NCBI GenBank assembly: GCA_000949895.1
Contig: JWIT01000022.1
Coordinates: 1 to 55,088 of the forward strand
Length of the DNA stretch: 55,088 nucleotides
Direction: 5' to 3'
Source: Agrobacterium arsenijevicii
GTDB taxonomy: Bacteria; Pseudomonadota; Alphaproteobacteria; Rhizobiales; Rhizobiaceae
A model generated the notes under the pieces. It had not been told where the DNA came from. It ran no database searches and was given only the letters and a program-made list of their open reading frames with translations. Below, piece by piece: positions 23,994-32,357 of the stretch. Numbering within the stretch: position 1 is the stretch's first letter; each line of letters starts with the position of its first letter. The position numbers were made by a program, and so were the translations under genes.

Positions 23994-24940
23994 TGACTAA
24001 GCTTATCCTGAAGCGCATTGCTTTGGGTATTTTGACGCTTCTGCTGGTGTCGGCGCTTATTTTCGCCGGCACTCAGCTTCTTCCCGGAGATGTGGCGTCG
24101 GCAATACTCGGACAGAATGCGACGCCTGAATCTCTCGCCGTGCTGCGCGCCGATCTCGGTCTGGAGCAGCCCTTTCTGCAACGTTATCTTTCCTGGCTCG
24201 GCGGTTTCGTAACCGGCGACCTTGGAAATTCGCTGGCAAACCACCAGCCCGTTGCAGCTCTCCTATGGCCGCGGTTCTGGAACACCATGGCGCTGGCGCT
24301 GTATGCCGCCGTCGTGTCCGTTCCGGTTGCCGTACTTCTGGGTCTGTTCAGTGCCATCTGGCGCGGCAGCCTGTTCGATCGGGCTGTCAACATCGTTGCG
24401 CTGGGCTTTGTTTCCCTTCCGGAATATTTTCTGGGCCTGTTGCTGATCCTTTTCGTGTCCGTGCAGTACAATCTTTTGCCGAGCCTAGCCGACACTTATC
24501 CGGGCATGGGCTTTGCGGATTGGCTGAAAGCCACCACGCTTCCTGCTCTGACGCTGGTTCTGGTTACTGTGGCGCAGATGCTGCGCATGACCCGCACCGC
24601 CGTTCTTGCGGTGATGGATCAGGCCTATGTCGAAACAGCCTATCTCAAGGGATTGCGGACCAAACGCGTGGTTCTCCGCCACGCGCTTCCCAACGCCGCG
24701 GCCCCGATCGTCAACGTCGTATCGTTCAACATCGCGTATCTCATCACCGGTGTGGTGCTGGTAGAGGCCGTGTTCAACTATAACGGCCTTGGCCGTTTCA
24801 TGGTCGATGCCGTTTCGAAGCGGGACCTTCCACTGGTACAGGCGGCAGCCCTCGTTTTCGGCGCAACCTACGTCATTCTAAACATCATTGCCGATGTGTC
24901 GGCAATTGCGCTTAACCCGCGCCTGAGGCATCCCCGATGA
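23993..24940 (+). CDS. ABC transporter permease, DppB-like
   Basis: A 315-residue inner-membrane permease with about six transmembrane segments. The first helix is followed by the LLPGDVASAILG segment typical of DppB/OppB. The EAA loop AYVETAYLKGLRTKRVVLRHALPNA (about residues 208-232) contacts the ATPase. It overlaps the binding-protein stop by 1 nt and the next permease by 4 nt (ATGA), so translation is coupled. It forms the heterodimeric channel with the gene at 24937. Confidence 0.92.
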   Translation: MTKLILKRIALGILTLLLVSALIFAGTQLLPGDVASAILGQNATPESLAVLRADLGLEQPFLQRYLSWLGGFVTGDLGNSLANHQPVAALLWPRFWNTMALALYAAVVSVPVAVLLGLFSAIWRGSLFDRAVNIVALGFVSLPEYFLGLLLILFVSVQYNLLPSLADTYPGMGFADWLKATTLPALTLVLVTVAQMLRMTRTAVLAVMDQAYVETAYLKGLRTKRVVLRHALPNAAAPIVNVVSFNIAYLITGVVLVEAVFNYNGLGRFMVDAVSKRDLPLVQAAALVFGATYVILNIIADVSAIALNPRLRHPR

Positions 24941-25761
24941 AAATGCTCCGCACCATCACCCCAACCGCATGGGTCGGTCTTTTCATCATTTCGGTCAACA
25001 TCGTCCTGTTCGCAGCCGGTCCGCATATCGCGCCTTTCGGGCAGGAGGAGATCGTCGGTTCGCCTTTCGATCCGCCTTCGGCAATGCACTGGTTTGGCCT
25101 TGATCAGAACGGACGCGATATGCTGTCGCGCCTTTTGGCCGGTGCGCAAATCTCCATCGGCGTTTCGCTGGCGGCGTCCCTGCTCTCCTTCACAATCGGC
25201 ATCACGCTTGGTTTCATCGCGGCCATCTTTGGCGGCTGGCTCGATATGGTTCTCTCGCGCATCGTCGACACTGTCATGTGTATTCCAGTGCTGATCTCGG
25301 CTCTTGTCGTGCTGCAGGCGCTAGGCTCGTCCATCCCCGTGCTGATAGTGACCATTGCGCTTCTGGATTCCACCCGCGTCTTCCGTCTGGCGCGCATTGT
25401 CGCCCAGGGCGTGAATGTGCTGGAATACGCCGAGACCGCGCGCCTGCGCGGAGAAGGCCTGATCTGGCTGGTGTTCAGGGAGATACTGCCCAATGCCCTG
25501 CCGCCGCTCATTGCGGAATTCGGTTTACGTTTCTGCTTCACCTTTCTGTTCGTGGCCGGTCTGTCCTTTCTCGGGCTTGGCGTTCAGCCGCCTTTCGCAG
25601 ACTGGGGCGGCATGGTGAAGGACAACCAGCAGGCCATTCTTTATGGCCTCTACGCACCGCTTTATCCGGCCGCTGCCATCGCCGTTCTCACCATCGGCGT
25701 CAATCTCGTCGTGGACTGGCTGCTGGCTGGCCGCAGCGCAATTCAGGGAGCAGACCGATGA
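24937..25761 (+). CDS. ABC transporter permease, DppC-like
   Basis: A 274-residue inner-membrane permease. HWFGLDQNGRDMLSRLLAGAQISIGVS (about residues 50-76) is the characteristic DppC/OppC segment, and EYAETARLRGEGLIWLVFREILPNA (about 165-190) is the EAA loop. It overlaps both neighbours by 4 nt (ATGA), so the operon is translationally coupled. Partner of the DppB-like permease. Confidence 0.92.
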   Translation: MKMLRTITPTAWVGLFIISVNIVLFAAGPHIAPFGQEEIVGSPFDPPSAMHWFGLDQNGRDMLSRLLAGAQISIGVSLAASLLSFTIGITLGFIAAIFGGWLDMVLSRIVDTVMCIPVLISALVVLQALGSSIPVLIVTIALLDSTRVFRLARIVAQGVNVLEYAETARLRGEGLIWLVFREILPNALPPLIAEFGLRFCFTFLFVAGLSFLGLGVQPPFADWGGMVKDNQQAILYGLYAPLYPAAAIAVLTIGVNLVVDWLLAGRSAIQGADR

Positions 25762-27371
25762 GTAACAATGAGGTCCTGCAAATTCGCGGCCTGAAAGTTG
25801 CCGCACCGAATGGAGCAATTCTGGTTGATGGTATCGATCTGGATCTCAAGCGCGGTGAGGTCAAAGGGCTGATCGGTGAATCCGGCGCCGGTAAATCCAC
25901 CATCGGGCTTGCTGCCATGGGATATGGCCGAAACGGTTGCCGAATCGTTGGTGGAGAAATCGTCGTGAATGGCGTTTCGCTGATGACGGTGGATCGTGCC
26001 GGTCGTGAGGCGGCGCGCGGTGCGCGCATCGCATACGTGGCGCAAAGTGCAGCTGCGGCATTCAACCCTGCCATGAAGATTGGCGAACAGATTATCGAGG
26101 GGCCGCTTTACCACGGCGTCATGAACCGGCGGGAAGCCGAAGCATGGATGCTGGAACTGCTGCAAGCGCTGCAACTTCCCGATTATCAGAATTTCGGCGA
26201 CCGTTACCCGCATCAGGTCTCCGGTGGGCAGTTACAGCGCGCGATGGTGGCCATGGCGATGTCATGCCGCCCTGACATACTCGTGCTCGACGAACCCACA
26301 ACGGCACTCGATGTCACCACGCAGATAGAGGTTTTGGCCCTGCTCCGCAGTCTCATCCAGCGCTACAATACCGCCGCCCTCTACATCACGCATGACCTTG
26401 CCGTCGTCGCGCAGATTGCTGACAGCATCATGGTCTTGCGCCATGGCAAAAAGGTAGAAGCAGGTTCTGCCGAGGATATTCTCGAGCACCCGCAGGAAGA
26501 CTATACGCGCCGTCTTGTTTCCGAACGCCAAGCCAGCATGTCCGGCGAATCCGTCCAGAACAGGGGTGGTGAAATCCTGCTCGAAGCGCGTGGCGTCACC
26601 GCCTACTACGGTCGCAAGAAGGTGCTGGACAACGTTCACTGCGAAATCCGAAAGGGCGAAACACTGGCAGTCGTGGGTGAATCCGGTTCGGGAAAATCCA
26701 CTTTGGCCAGGGTTATCGCGGGGTTGCCGCCGCAATCTTCCGGTGTCGTTTCGCTTGCTGGACACCGGCTTGCGGACAAGTACTCCAGGCGTTCGCGTGA
26801 AGATCTTCGCCGTATCCAGCTCGTCTACCAGCTTCCGGATGTGGCGCTCAATCCACGTCACACCGTTGGCGAGATCATCGGCCGTCCCATGTCGTTCTAT
26901 TTCGGAATGAATGAAGATGAGCGCGCCTCCGAGGTGAACCGGTTGCTGGACCTGATCGGTCTGCCCCGGGAGTTTGCAGAGCGCCTGCCAAAAGCGCTTT
27001 CCGGGGGGCAGAAGCAGCGCGTGTGTATCGCACGCGCACTTGCCGCAAGACCCGATCTTATCATCTGCGACGAGGTGACATCGGCACTTGATCCTCTCGT
27101 GGCGGAAGAAATTCTCAGACTGTTGCGCTCGTTGCAGGATGAACTGGGCGTCTCCTATCTGTTCATCACCCATGACCTCGGCGTCGTTCGCCGGCTCGCC
27201 GACAGGACGATGGTGATGCAGCATGGCCGCATTGTCGAAACCGGCACGACCAAGGAGGTTTTTGCACCTCCTTACCAACCCTATACAGAACAGCTCATCA
27301 CCTCGGTCCCCGAACTGCGGCGCGACTGGCTGGATGGCGTGCTGGCAAAACGTGGCCTCCCCGCCGCATGA
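25758..27371 (+). CDS. ABC transporter ATP-binding protein with two nucleotide-binding domains (DppD-DppF fusion)
   Basis: A 537-residue protein that fuses two ATPase domains, as in GsiA/YejF. Domain 1: Walker A GESGAGKST (about residues 40-48), signature VSGGQLQRA, Walker B ILVLDEPTTALD. Domain 2: Walker A GESGSGKST (about 308-316), signature LSGGQKQRVCIA, Walker B LIICDEVTSALD. It powers the two permeases. In domain 2 the usual QDP after the Q-loop region reads YQLPDVALNPR, a small departure. The ATG overlaps the permease stop by 4 nt; the long frame further up is a shadow of the permease gene. Confidence 0.93.
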   Translation: MSNNEVLQIRGLKVAAPNGAILVDGIDLDLKRGEVKGLIGESGAGKSTIGLAAMGYGRNGCRIVGGEIVVNGVSLMTVDRAGREAARGARIAYVAQSAAAAFNPAMKIGEQIIEGPLYHGVMNRREAEAWMLELLQALQLPDYQNFGDRYPHQVSGGQLQRAMVAMAMSCRPDILVLDEPTTALDVTTQIEVLALLRSLIQRYNTAALYITHDLAVVAQIADSIMVLRHGKKVEAGSAEDILEHPQEDYTRRLVSERQASMSGESVQNRGGEILLEARGVTAYYGRKKVLDNVHCEIRKGETLAVVGESGSGKSTLARVIAGLPPQSSGVVSLAGHRLADKYSRRSREDLRRIQLVYQLPDVALNPRHTVGEIIGRPMSFYFGMNEDERASEVNRLLDLIGLPREFAERLPKALSGGQKQRVCIARALAARPDLIICDEVTSALDPLVAEEILRLLRSLQDELGVSYLFITHDLGVVRRLADRTMVMQHGRIVETGTTKEVFAPPYQPYTEQLITSVPELRRDWLDGVLAKRGLPAA

Positions 27372-27476
27372 TCTGCGGGGCGGTTCACTCTTTGATTGGA
27401 GCCGCCTCGCATTCTTTCATTGTTGATCTCCGGTGCAGCAATGCCCGTCCCAAATGACTCGACTGGAATACCCCCA

Positions 27477-29480
27477 ATGACGATACGTGTTGAAGAACAT
27501 ATCTGGATCCCCATGAGCGATGGCGTGCGCCTCGGCGCGCGCCTGTGGCTGCCGGAGGACGCGGAGCAATCACCGGTTCCCGCCATTCTCGAGTATATTC
27601 CCTATCGCAAGCGTGACGGAACCCGCGGACGTGACGAGCCGATGCACGGCTATTTTGCAAGCCAGGGATATGCCGCAATTCGCGTGGACATGCGCGGCAC
27701 CGGCGAATCCGACGGCCACATGGCCGACGAATATCTGAAGCAGGAACAGGACGATGCACTCGAAGTGATCGACTGGATCTCCCGCCAGCCGTGGTGCAGC
27801 GGCAATGTCGGCATGATGGGCAAGAGCTGGGGCGGCTTTAACGGCCTGCAGGTCGCCGCCCGCCGCCCGCCGGCACTAAAAGCCATCATCACCGCCTACT
27901 CGACCGACAACCGCTATACCGACGACATCCACTACATGGGCGGTCTGCTGCTGAACGACAATCTGTGGTGGGGCACCATCATGCTCGCCTATCAGAGCCG
28001 CCCGCTCGATCCGAAGATCGTCGGCGACGCGTGGCGTGACAGCTGGATCGAGCGACTGGAAAAGCTCCCATTCTTTCCGGCACTTTGGCTAGAACATCAG
28101 CGTTACGACGACTACTGGAAACACGGTTCGGTCTGCGAAGACTGGAGCGCCATCCAGTGCCCGATCCTTGCCATTGGCGCATGGGCGGACAGTTATACCA
28201 ATGCTGTCCCCCGACTTCTGGAAAACCTTCAGGTCCCGCGTCGCGGCATCATCGGTCCATGGGGCCATATCTACCCTCAGGATGGCGTTCCGGGTCCCGC
28301 GATTGGCTTCCTGCAGGAAGCAACGCGCTGGTGGGATCATTGGCTGAAAGGCAAGGATACCGGCGTCATGGACGAGCCGATGCTGCGCGCCTTCGTCAGC
28401 GACACGATCGAACCGACCGGCACGCGCACGACGACGGAAGGCCGCTGGGTGGGCGAAGCCACATGGCCTTCGCCTGAAATTTCGACCCGGTCACTGTACC
28501 CTAGTGCAGCCAAAGAACTGCGCAGCACGGCAAGCGACCCCGCAATTCTCAGCATTCGCTCGCCGCAAAGCCACGGCAAAGCAGGTGGGGAATGGATGGC
28601 GACCGGTTGCCCCGGCGAACATCCGACCGATCAGCGGCTCGACAATGGCGGCGCGCTCGTTTTCGAAACCGCTTTGCTGGAAGAGGATTTCGATGTTCTC
28701 GGTGCGCCGGTGGCGCGTCTGCGCATTGCCGCGGATTGCCCCGTTGCGCAGATTTCGCTGCGCCTCAACGATGTCCTGCCTGATGGTCGCGTCACACGCG
28801 TCAGTTATCAGGTTTTCAACCTGACCCACCGCGACAGCCACGAAAATCCGGAAGCCCTGGAACCCGGCAAGTTTTACGATGTCGCGATCAAGCTCAATGA
28901 TTGCGGATATCGTTTCGCCAAAGGGCACAGGCTGCAACTCGCCGTCGCGACGTCGTACTGGCCGATGGTATGGACTTCACCTTACGATGCGACAATCAGC
29001 GTTTCCGTTGCGGAAAGCGCGCTCGACCTGCCGGTGCGCAGCGCAGGCGACGATACGTCCGTGCGTTTCGAGGCCCCTGCCCATGGCCCCTCGACCCCTA
29101 TTACGCAGGTCGATCCGGGTACGGTCCGCCGCTGGACCGAACAGGATCATGAAACGGGTATCAACACCTATGTCACGGAAGGCGTGGGCGGCCTGTTCGG
29201 CGAGGGCGTGTTGCGGTTTGACGAAATCGACACCGAACTCAGCCACAGCCTGCGCCGTGAACTGACCATTCGCGACGGGGACCCCCTCTCCGCGAAATAC
29301 GTCCTCACCCAGACCTACGAAATCGGCAGGGATGGGTGGCGCATCAAGATCGAGAGCCGTACCGAGATGCGTTCCGACAGGGAGAATTTCTACCTGACCG
29401 GAGAACTTTCCGCCCTTGAAAACGGCAGCGTCGTCAAGACGCGACAGTGGGATGAGCGCTACAAACGCGACCTCATCTGA
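27477..29480 (+). CDS. CocE/NonD family hydrolase (X-Pro dipeptidyl-peptidase S15-like)
   Basis: A 667-residue alpha/beta hydrolase. VDMRGTGESDG (about residues 61-71) is the oxyanion/substrate-side motif, GKSWGG carries the nucleophile S117, and the His near GPWGHIYPQ (about residue 262) completes the triad. A C-terminal jelly-roll domain (about 390-530) is typical of CocE, and the last 120 residues are an extension. Relatives cleave cocaine-type esters, acyl-amino acids or N-terminal dipeptides. No signal peptide, so it probably acts on what the upstream importer brings in. The start at 27477 has GGAA about 8 nt upstream; an ATG at 27441 is possible. A terminator follows at once. Confidence 0.88.
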   Translation: MTIRVEEHIWIPMSDGVRLGARLWLPEDAEQSPVPAILEYIPYRKRDGTRGRDEPMHGYFASQGYAAIRVDMRGTGESDGHMADEYLKQEQDDALEVIDWISRQPWCSGNVGMMGKSWGGFNGLQVAARRPPALKAIITAYSTDNRYTDDIHYMGGLLLNDNLWWGTIMLAYQSRPLDPKIVGDAWRDSWIERLEKLPFFPALWLEHQRYDDYWKHGSVCEDWSAIQCPILAIGAWADSYTNAVPRLLENLQVPRRGIIGPWGHIYPQDGVPGPAIGFLQEATRWWDHWLKGKDTGVMDEPMLRAFVSDTIEPTGTRTTTEGRWVGEATWPSPEISTRSLYPSAAKELRSTASDPAILSIRSPQSHGKAGGEWMATGCPGEHPTDQRLDNGGALVFETALLEEDFDVLGAPVARLRIAADCPVAQISLRLNDVLPDGRVTRVSYQVFNLTHRDSHENPEALEPGKFYDVAIKLNDCGYRFAKGHRLQLAVATSYWPMVWTSPYDATISVSVAESALDLPVRSAGDDTSVRFEAPAHGPSTPITQVDPGTVRRWTEQDHETGINTYVTEGVGGLFGEGVLRFDEIDTELSHSLRRELTIRDGDPLSAKYVLTQTYEIGRDGWRIKIESRTEMRSDRENFYLTGELSALENGSVVKTRQWDERYKRDLI

Positions 29481-29486
29481 CACTCC

Positions 29487-29514
29487 TTGGCCCCTGTAGC
29501 TATGCAGGGGCCAA
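29487..29514 (+). terminator. Terminator of the ABC/CocE operon
   Basis: TTGGCCCCTG (29487-29496) and its complement (29505-29514) form a 10-bp stem with an 8-nt loop, 6 nt after the stop, followed by a moderately T-rich stretch. It also lies downstream of the convergent vapC. Confidence 0.7.
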
Positions 29515-29554
29515 TAGTATGCAATTATTTTGGCGATGTGGCTCGTCTGCTTTA

Positions 29555-29956
29555 TTATTCGGGAGAGATCAGCGCCACGGTTGGGAAATAGGATCGATAT
29601 CGACCCACGTCCCGTGTCAAAAGCGGAAGACTTTGAACCGCTGCGTGACTGCCAATAAAAAAGTCTGGCAAAACGCCTGTTCGAGAGCCGCCCGCACGAC
29701 GATACTGAGTGAAGACCTTCCCCGCTAAAAACAACGCAGAGCGGGGAAAAGGGATCAATTTCAATCCCGCCTCATGAACAAATGCATCCAACGCTTCTAT
29801 GCGTTCATACCGAACGGCAAGCTCGGAATAAACAACATCATTGATGAACAATGGGCCAGCGATGCTTGCGAGTTCAAGCTGTTCGATTGACCAGTCGGCC
29901 CACTTGGGGTCATTCGTTACCAGATCAAGCAAAACATTTGTGTCGACGAGCGTCAC
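29555..29956 (-). CDS. vapC: VapC-type PIN-domain toxin
   Basis: A 133-residue PIN ribonuclease with the four acidic residues of the metal site visible: D5 (LVDTNVLLD), E45 (VYSELAV), D98 (LPDFFIG) and D116 (LLTRDVGRY). Such toxins cut tRNA or rRNA and are held inactive by a tightly bound antitoxin. The start overlaps the antitoxin stop by 4 nt (29953-29956), as in most vapBC pairs. The base composition is lower in GC than in neighbouring genes, in line with a mobile addiction module. The RNA target cannot be predicted. Confidence 0.9.
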   Translation of the reverse strand: MTLVDTNVLLDLVTNDPKWADWSIEQLELASIAGPLFINDVVYSELAVRYERIEALDAFVHEAGLKLIPFPRSALFLAGKVFTQYRRAGGSRTGVLPDFFIGSHAAVQSLPLLTRDVGRYRSYFPTVALISPE

Positions 29957-30186
29957 TTGTCACCACGCGTAAGCGCCATGATGGCATCGGTATTCAGGCC
30001 TTCTCCCGCATGACCCCGAAGTTTGGCAAAGCGCGTTGGCGGCTGCTTTTTATCGGCCCTGACGAGAACAATCCGGCCGTCTGGAGCACGAACAAAATCG
30101 ACGGAGCTTCCCGGAGCAATCCCGAGAAATTCCCGCACAGCCTTGGGAATGGTGACCTGCCCTTTGGCGGTTACTGTCGTCGTCAT
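29953..30186 (-). CDS. vapB: VapB-type antitoxin, AbrB/MazE fold
   Basis: A 77-residue antitoxin. TTTVTAKGQVTIPKAVREFLGI (about residues 2-23) is the swapped-hairpin AbrB DNA-binding domain; the C-terminal half would wrap the toxin. The ATG at 30186 has AGGAG 7 nt upstream; an upstream ATG at 30231 is rejected because the AbrB fold starts at 30186 and a clear operator lies in between. It is expected to repress its own promoter together with VapC, through the inverted repeat at 30198-30225. Confidence 0.9.
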   Translation of the reverse strand: MTTTVTAKGQVTIPKAVREFLGIAPGSSVDFVRAPDGRIVLVRADKKQPPTRFAKLRGHAGEGLNTDAIMALTRGDK

Positions 30187-30197
30187 CCGGCACTCCT

Positions 30198-30225
30198 GTA
30201 ATACCAACATTGGGGATGGTATTAC
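30198..30225 (-). promoter_or_regulatory. VapB operator: perfect inverted repeat
   Basis: GTAATACCA (30198-30206) and TGGTATTAC (30217-30225) are exact complements with a 10-nt spacer, 12-39 nt upstream of the vapB start. Arms one helical turn apart match the paired AbrB-type DNA-binding units of a VapBC complex. Sequence seen directly; binding inferred. Confidence 0.7.
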
Positions 30226-30266
30226 TTTCACGAGCCGATTTCAACGCACACTACGCCACCACATCG

Positions 30267-31532
30267 TTACGTCGAATTCGTCTCCGCTGCATTTTCGGCT
30301 CCAGCCAAGCCGATGCGCCGTTCGAGGAAGAAATTGGCCGCTGCGCCAGCCGCCATCAACACGGCGGTTCCGAGAAAGACGGCCCGCATCCCGATATGCC
30401 CTCCAACAAATCCTCCGGCGAGTGGGCCGATGACCTGACCGGCATATTGCGAGGAAACAGAATAACCGAGGACACCTCCCACCATCGCCTCCGGCACGTT
30501 GTGCCGGATGACGCTCGCAATTGCGGAAATCAATCCGCCAAGAGCCAGTCCCATAAGGAAACGCAGGAAGACGAGTTGCCATTCGCTGGTGACGAAGGCC
30601 TGCGGGACCAGCAGCACCGCCGCCACGGCCAGACACGCCACAACGATCTTCCAGTGGCCTATGCGATCTGCAAGTTTGCCAAGGTGGGACGCAGACAGGA
30701 TGCTGCCGAAAGCTGCGGCCGACATGACGACGCCGGAGATGAACGTCACCCGTGCCGGGGCCACGAGGCCGCCGACATAGAGGGTGATGATCGGTTCGAT
30801 CGACATGTTTGCGACCATCAGCAAAAAGCCGGTGAACAGCATGGCGACGACCGGACGCCTGTCCGGGATCAGCGACCACTTCCAGCTTGTCTTTTCAGCG
30901 TCCTTCCGGTGCTCCCGTGGTGCCTCTCGGATGAACATGATTGTCGCGATGAAAGTCACGAAAATGACGGCGCCAGCGGAAATGAACGTCATGCGAATGC
31001 CGATCATCGCCGGCACGACCCCGCCAACCAACGGGCCGACCAGGTTTCCGGCCATGATACCGGCCGAGAGAACACCAAGCGCCCAGCCGGTTTTCTCCTT
31101 GGGGGTTTGTGATGCGACGAGAACCATGGAGCCGGAGGCATAACCACCGAGCAGACCGGCAAGCAGACGCAACGCGACGAGTGCCCAGACGCTGGTGGCC
31201 ATGCCGATGAGTGACATGGCGATAGCCATGCCAAGGCTGGCGCGGATCAACATGAGCTTTCGGCCATATCGATCCGCCAGCCTTCCCCATAAAGGGGCGG
31301 TAAAGCCGGCAGTCAGGAAGGTTGCCCCATAGGCGATACCAGACCATTGTGCGATGGCGGCATGATCGGTGACGCCAAGCTGTTCGACGTAAAGCGGCAG
31401 AAACGGCAGCAGAAGCGTCATGGCCACTATCGTGGTGAATGAGCCCAGAAAGCAGACGACAAGGTTGCCTCTCCAGTACATGGAAGGATCAGGCGCGATA
31501 TTGTTCAGTGTCTTGACCATGCGATACGGCAT
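30267..31532 (-). CDS. MFS exporter, MdtG-like
   Basis: A 421-residue protein with 12 expected transmembrane segments. LPFLPLYVEQLGVTDH, GRLADRYGRKLMLIRASLGM (loop 2-3 motif) and LRLLAGLLGGY closely follow E. coli MdtG, a drug exporter. The antiporter motif appears as SAGIMAGNLVGPLVGG in helix 5. The start at 31532 has GAAGGA about 11 nt upstream. It follows the PEBP-like gene by 38 nt on the same strand, so the two are probably co-transcribed with the AraC gene at 33253. MdtG orthology is likely but paralogues exist, so no symbol is given. Confidence 0.88.
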   Translation of the reverse strand: MPYRMVKTLNNIAPDPSMYWRGNLVVCFLGSFTTIVAMTLLLPFLPLYVEQLGVTDHAAIAQWSGIAYGATFLTAGFTAPLWGRLADRYGRKLMLIRASLGMAIAMSLIGMATSVWALVALRLLAGLLGGYASGSMVLVASQTPKEKTGWALGVLSAGIMAGNLVGPLVGGVVPAMIGIRMTFISAGAVIFVTFIATIMFIREAPREHRKDAEKTSWKWSLIPDRRPVVAMLFTGFLLMVANMSIEPIITLYVGGLVAPARVTFISGVVMSAAAFGSILSASHLGKLADRIGHWKIVVACLAVAAVLLVPQAFVTSEWQLVFLRFLMGLALGGLISAIASVIRHNVPEAMVGGVLGYSVSSQYAGQVIGPLAGGFVGGHIGMRAVFLGTAVLMAAGAAANFFLERRIGLAGAENAAETNST

Positions 31533-31570
31533 TCCAGTATGCGTCCTTCAAGAGGACCGCTTGCGAAAGA

Positions 31571-32260
31571 TCAGGGTTTGAGCGTGTAGGTGGCGATCAC
31601 TTCGCCCTGCGCGAGAACGTGTCCGCGCACGGCCTTCTCCACCGCTTCACCATCGAAAGCGCCGCTCAACCCAAGCGATGGCACATCCAGGGCAAAGACC
31701 CGGAAAACATAGTGATGAACCCGCTCGTCATTGATGGGAGGGCATGGGCCATCGTAGCCGCCATAGGTCCCTGCCATAGTCTCATCCTTGGCTAGAAAGG
31801 TGGTGAAGACATTCGCGCCGCGCAGACCATAGGCCGTCGCGCCAATCGGCTTGCCCCGTGCCACCACGCCTTCGCTTTCGGCCCCCGCCGGAAGGGTCGC
31901 GATTGTCTTGGGGATATCCGCCAGCACCCAATGGTAGATGCTGATGCGAGGCGCATCTGCTCTGATCACCGTGTTGGGTTTGTTGATCTGGCTGAAATCC
32001 TGCGGCACATCCGGGTCAAGCATCAGCAACGCGTAGGATCGCGTTCCGTCCGGTCCGGGTGACCACGAAACCTCCGGGCTGATGTTCCTTGCCTTGCTGG
32101 AGGCGGGCGGACAGAAGGCCATATGGTCCGCAACGCGGCCGCCCTTGTCTAACCCGCCAAGCTGAACTGTCAGAAACCGGTTCTCGGCGCTGGCGACCGA
32201 GGTGACCATCATCCCAGCCAGAATGGCCGTCATCGCAAATCTGCTGCTTTTCTTTCTCAT
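31571..32260 (-). CDS. Exported YbhB/YbcL-type PEBP (Raf kinase inhibitor-like) protein
   Basis: A 229-residue phosphatidylethanolamine-binding-like protein with a signal peptide (about residues 1-25, ending SVASAE). The PEBP core is clear: ISPEVSWS near 60, YALLMLDPDVP near 76-86, ISIYHWVLADIP near 106-118, GYDGPCPP near 168-175 and HHYVFRVFALD near 182-192. Bacterial members bind anions or small ligands; the biological role is poorly known. It lies between an AraC regulator and an MdtG-like exporter on the same strand. An imperfect inverted repeat lies 50-78 nt upstream of its start. Confidence 0.9.
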   Translation of the reverse strand: MRKKSSRFAMTAILAGMMVTSVASAENRFLTVQLGGLDKGGRVADHMAFCPPASSKARNISPEVSWSPGPDGTRSYALLMLDPDVPQDFSQINKPNTVIRADAPRISIYHWVLADIPKTIATLPAGAESEGVVARGKPIGATAYGLRGANVFTTFLAKDETMAGTYGGYDGPCPPINDERVHHYVFRVFALDVPSLGLSGAFDGEAVEKAVRGHVLAQGEVIATYTLKP

Positions 32261-32309
32261 CGCTCATACTCGTTCCTGCATCTGCAAGGACGATAGAGGA
32301 CGGACGGTG

Positions 32310-32357
32310 CATTATTGAACCGCTTCCGATCAACAATGAGCCTGATCCGATCAGGCT
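32310..32357 (-). promoter_or_regulatory. Two dyads between the AraC stop and the PEBP-like gene
   Basis: AGCCTGATC and GATCAGGCT (32339-32357, 1-nt centre) overlap the AraC stop codon and may be a terminator or operator. CATTATTGA (32310-32318) and TCAACAATG (32330-32338) match in 8 of 9 positions. Both lie upstream of the PEBP-like gene and could bind the AraC product. Function unknown. Confidence 0.35.
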
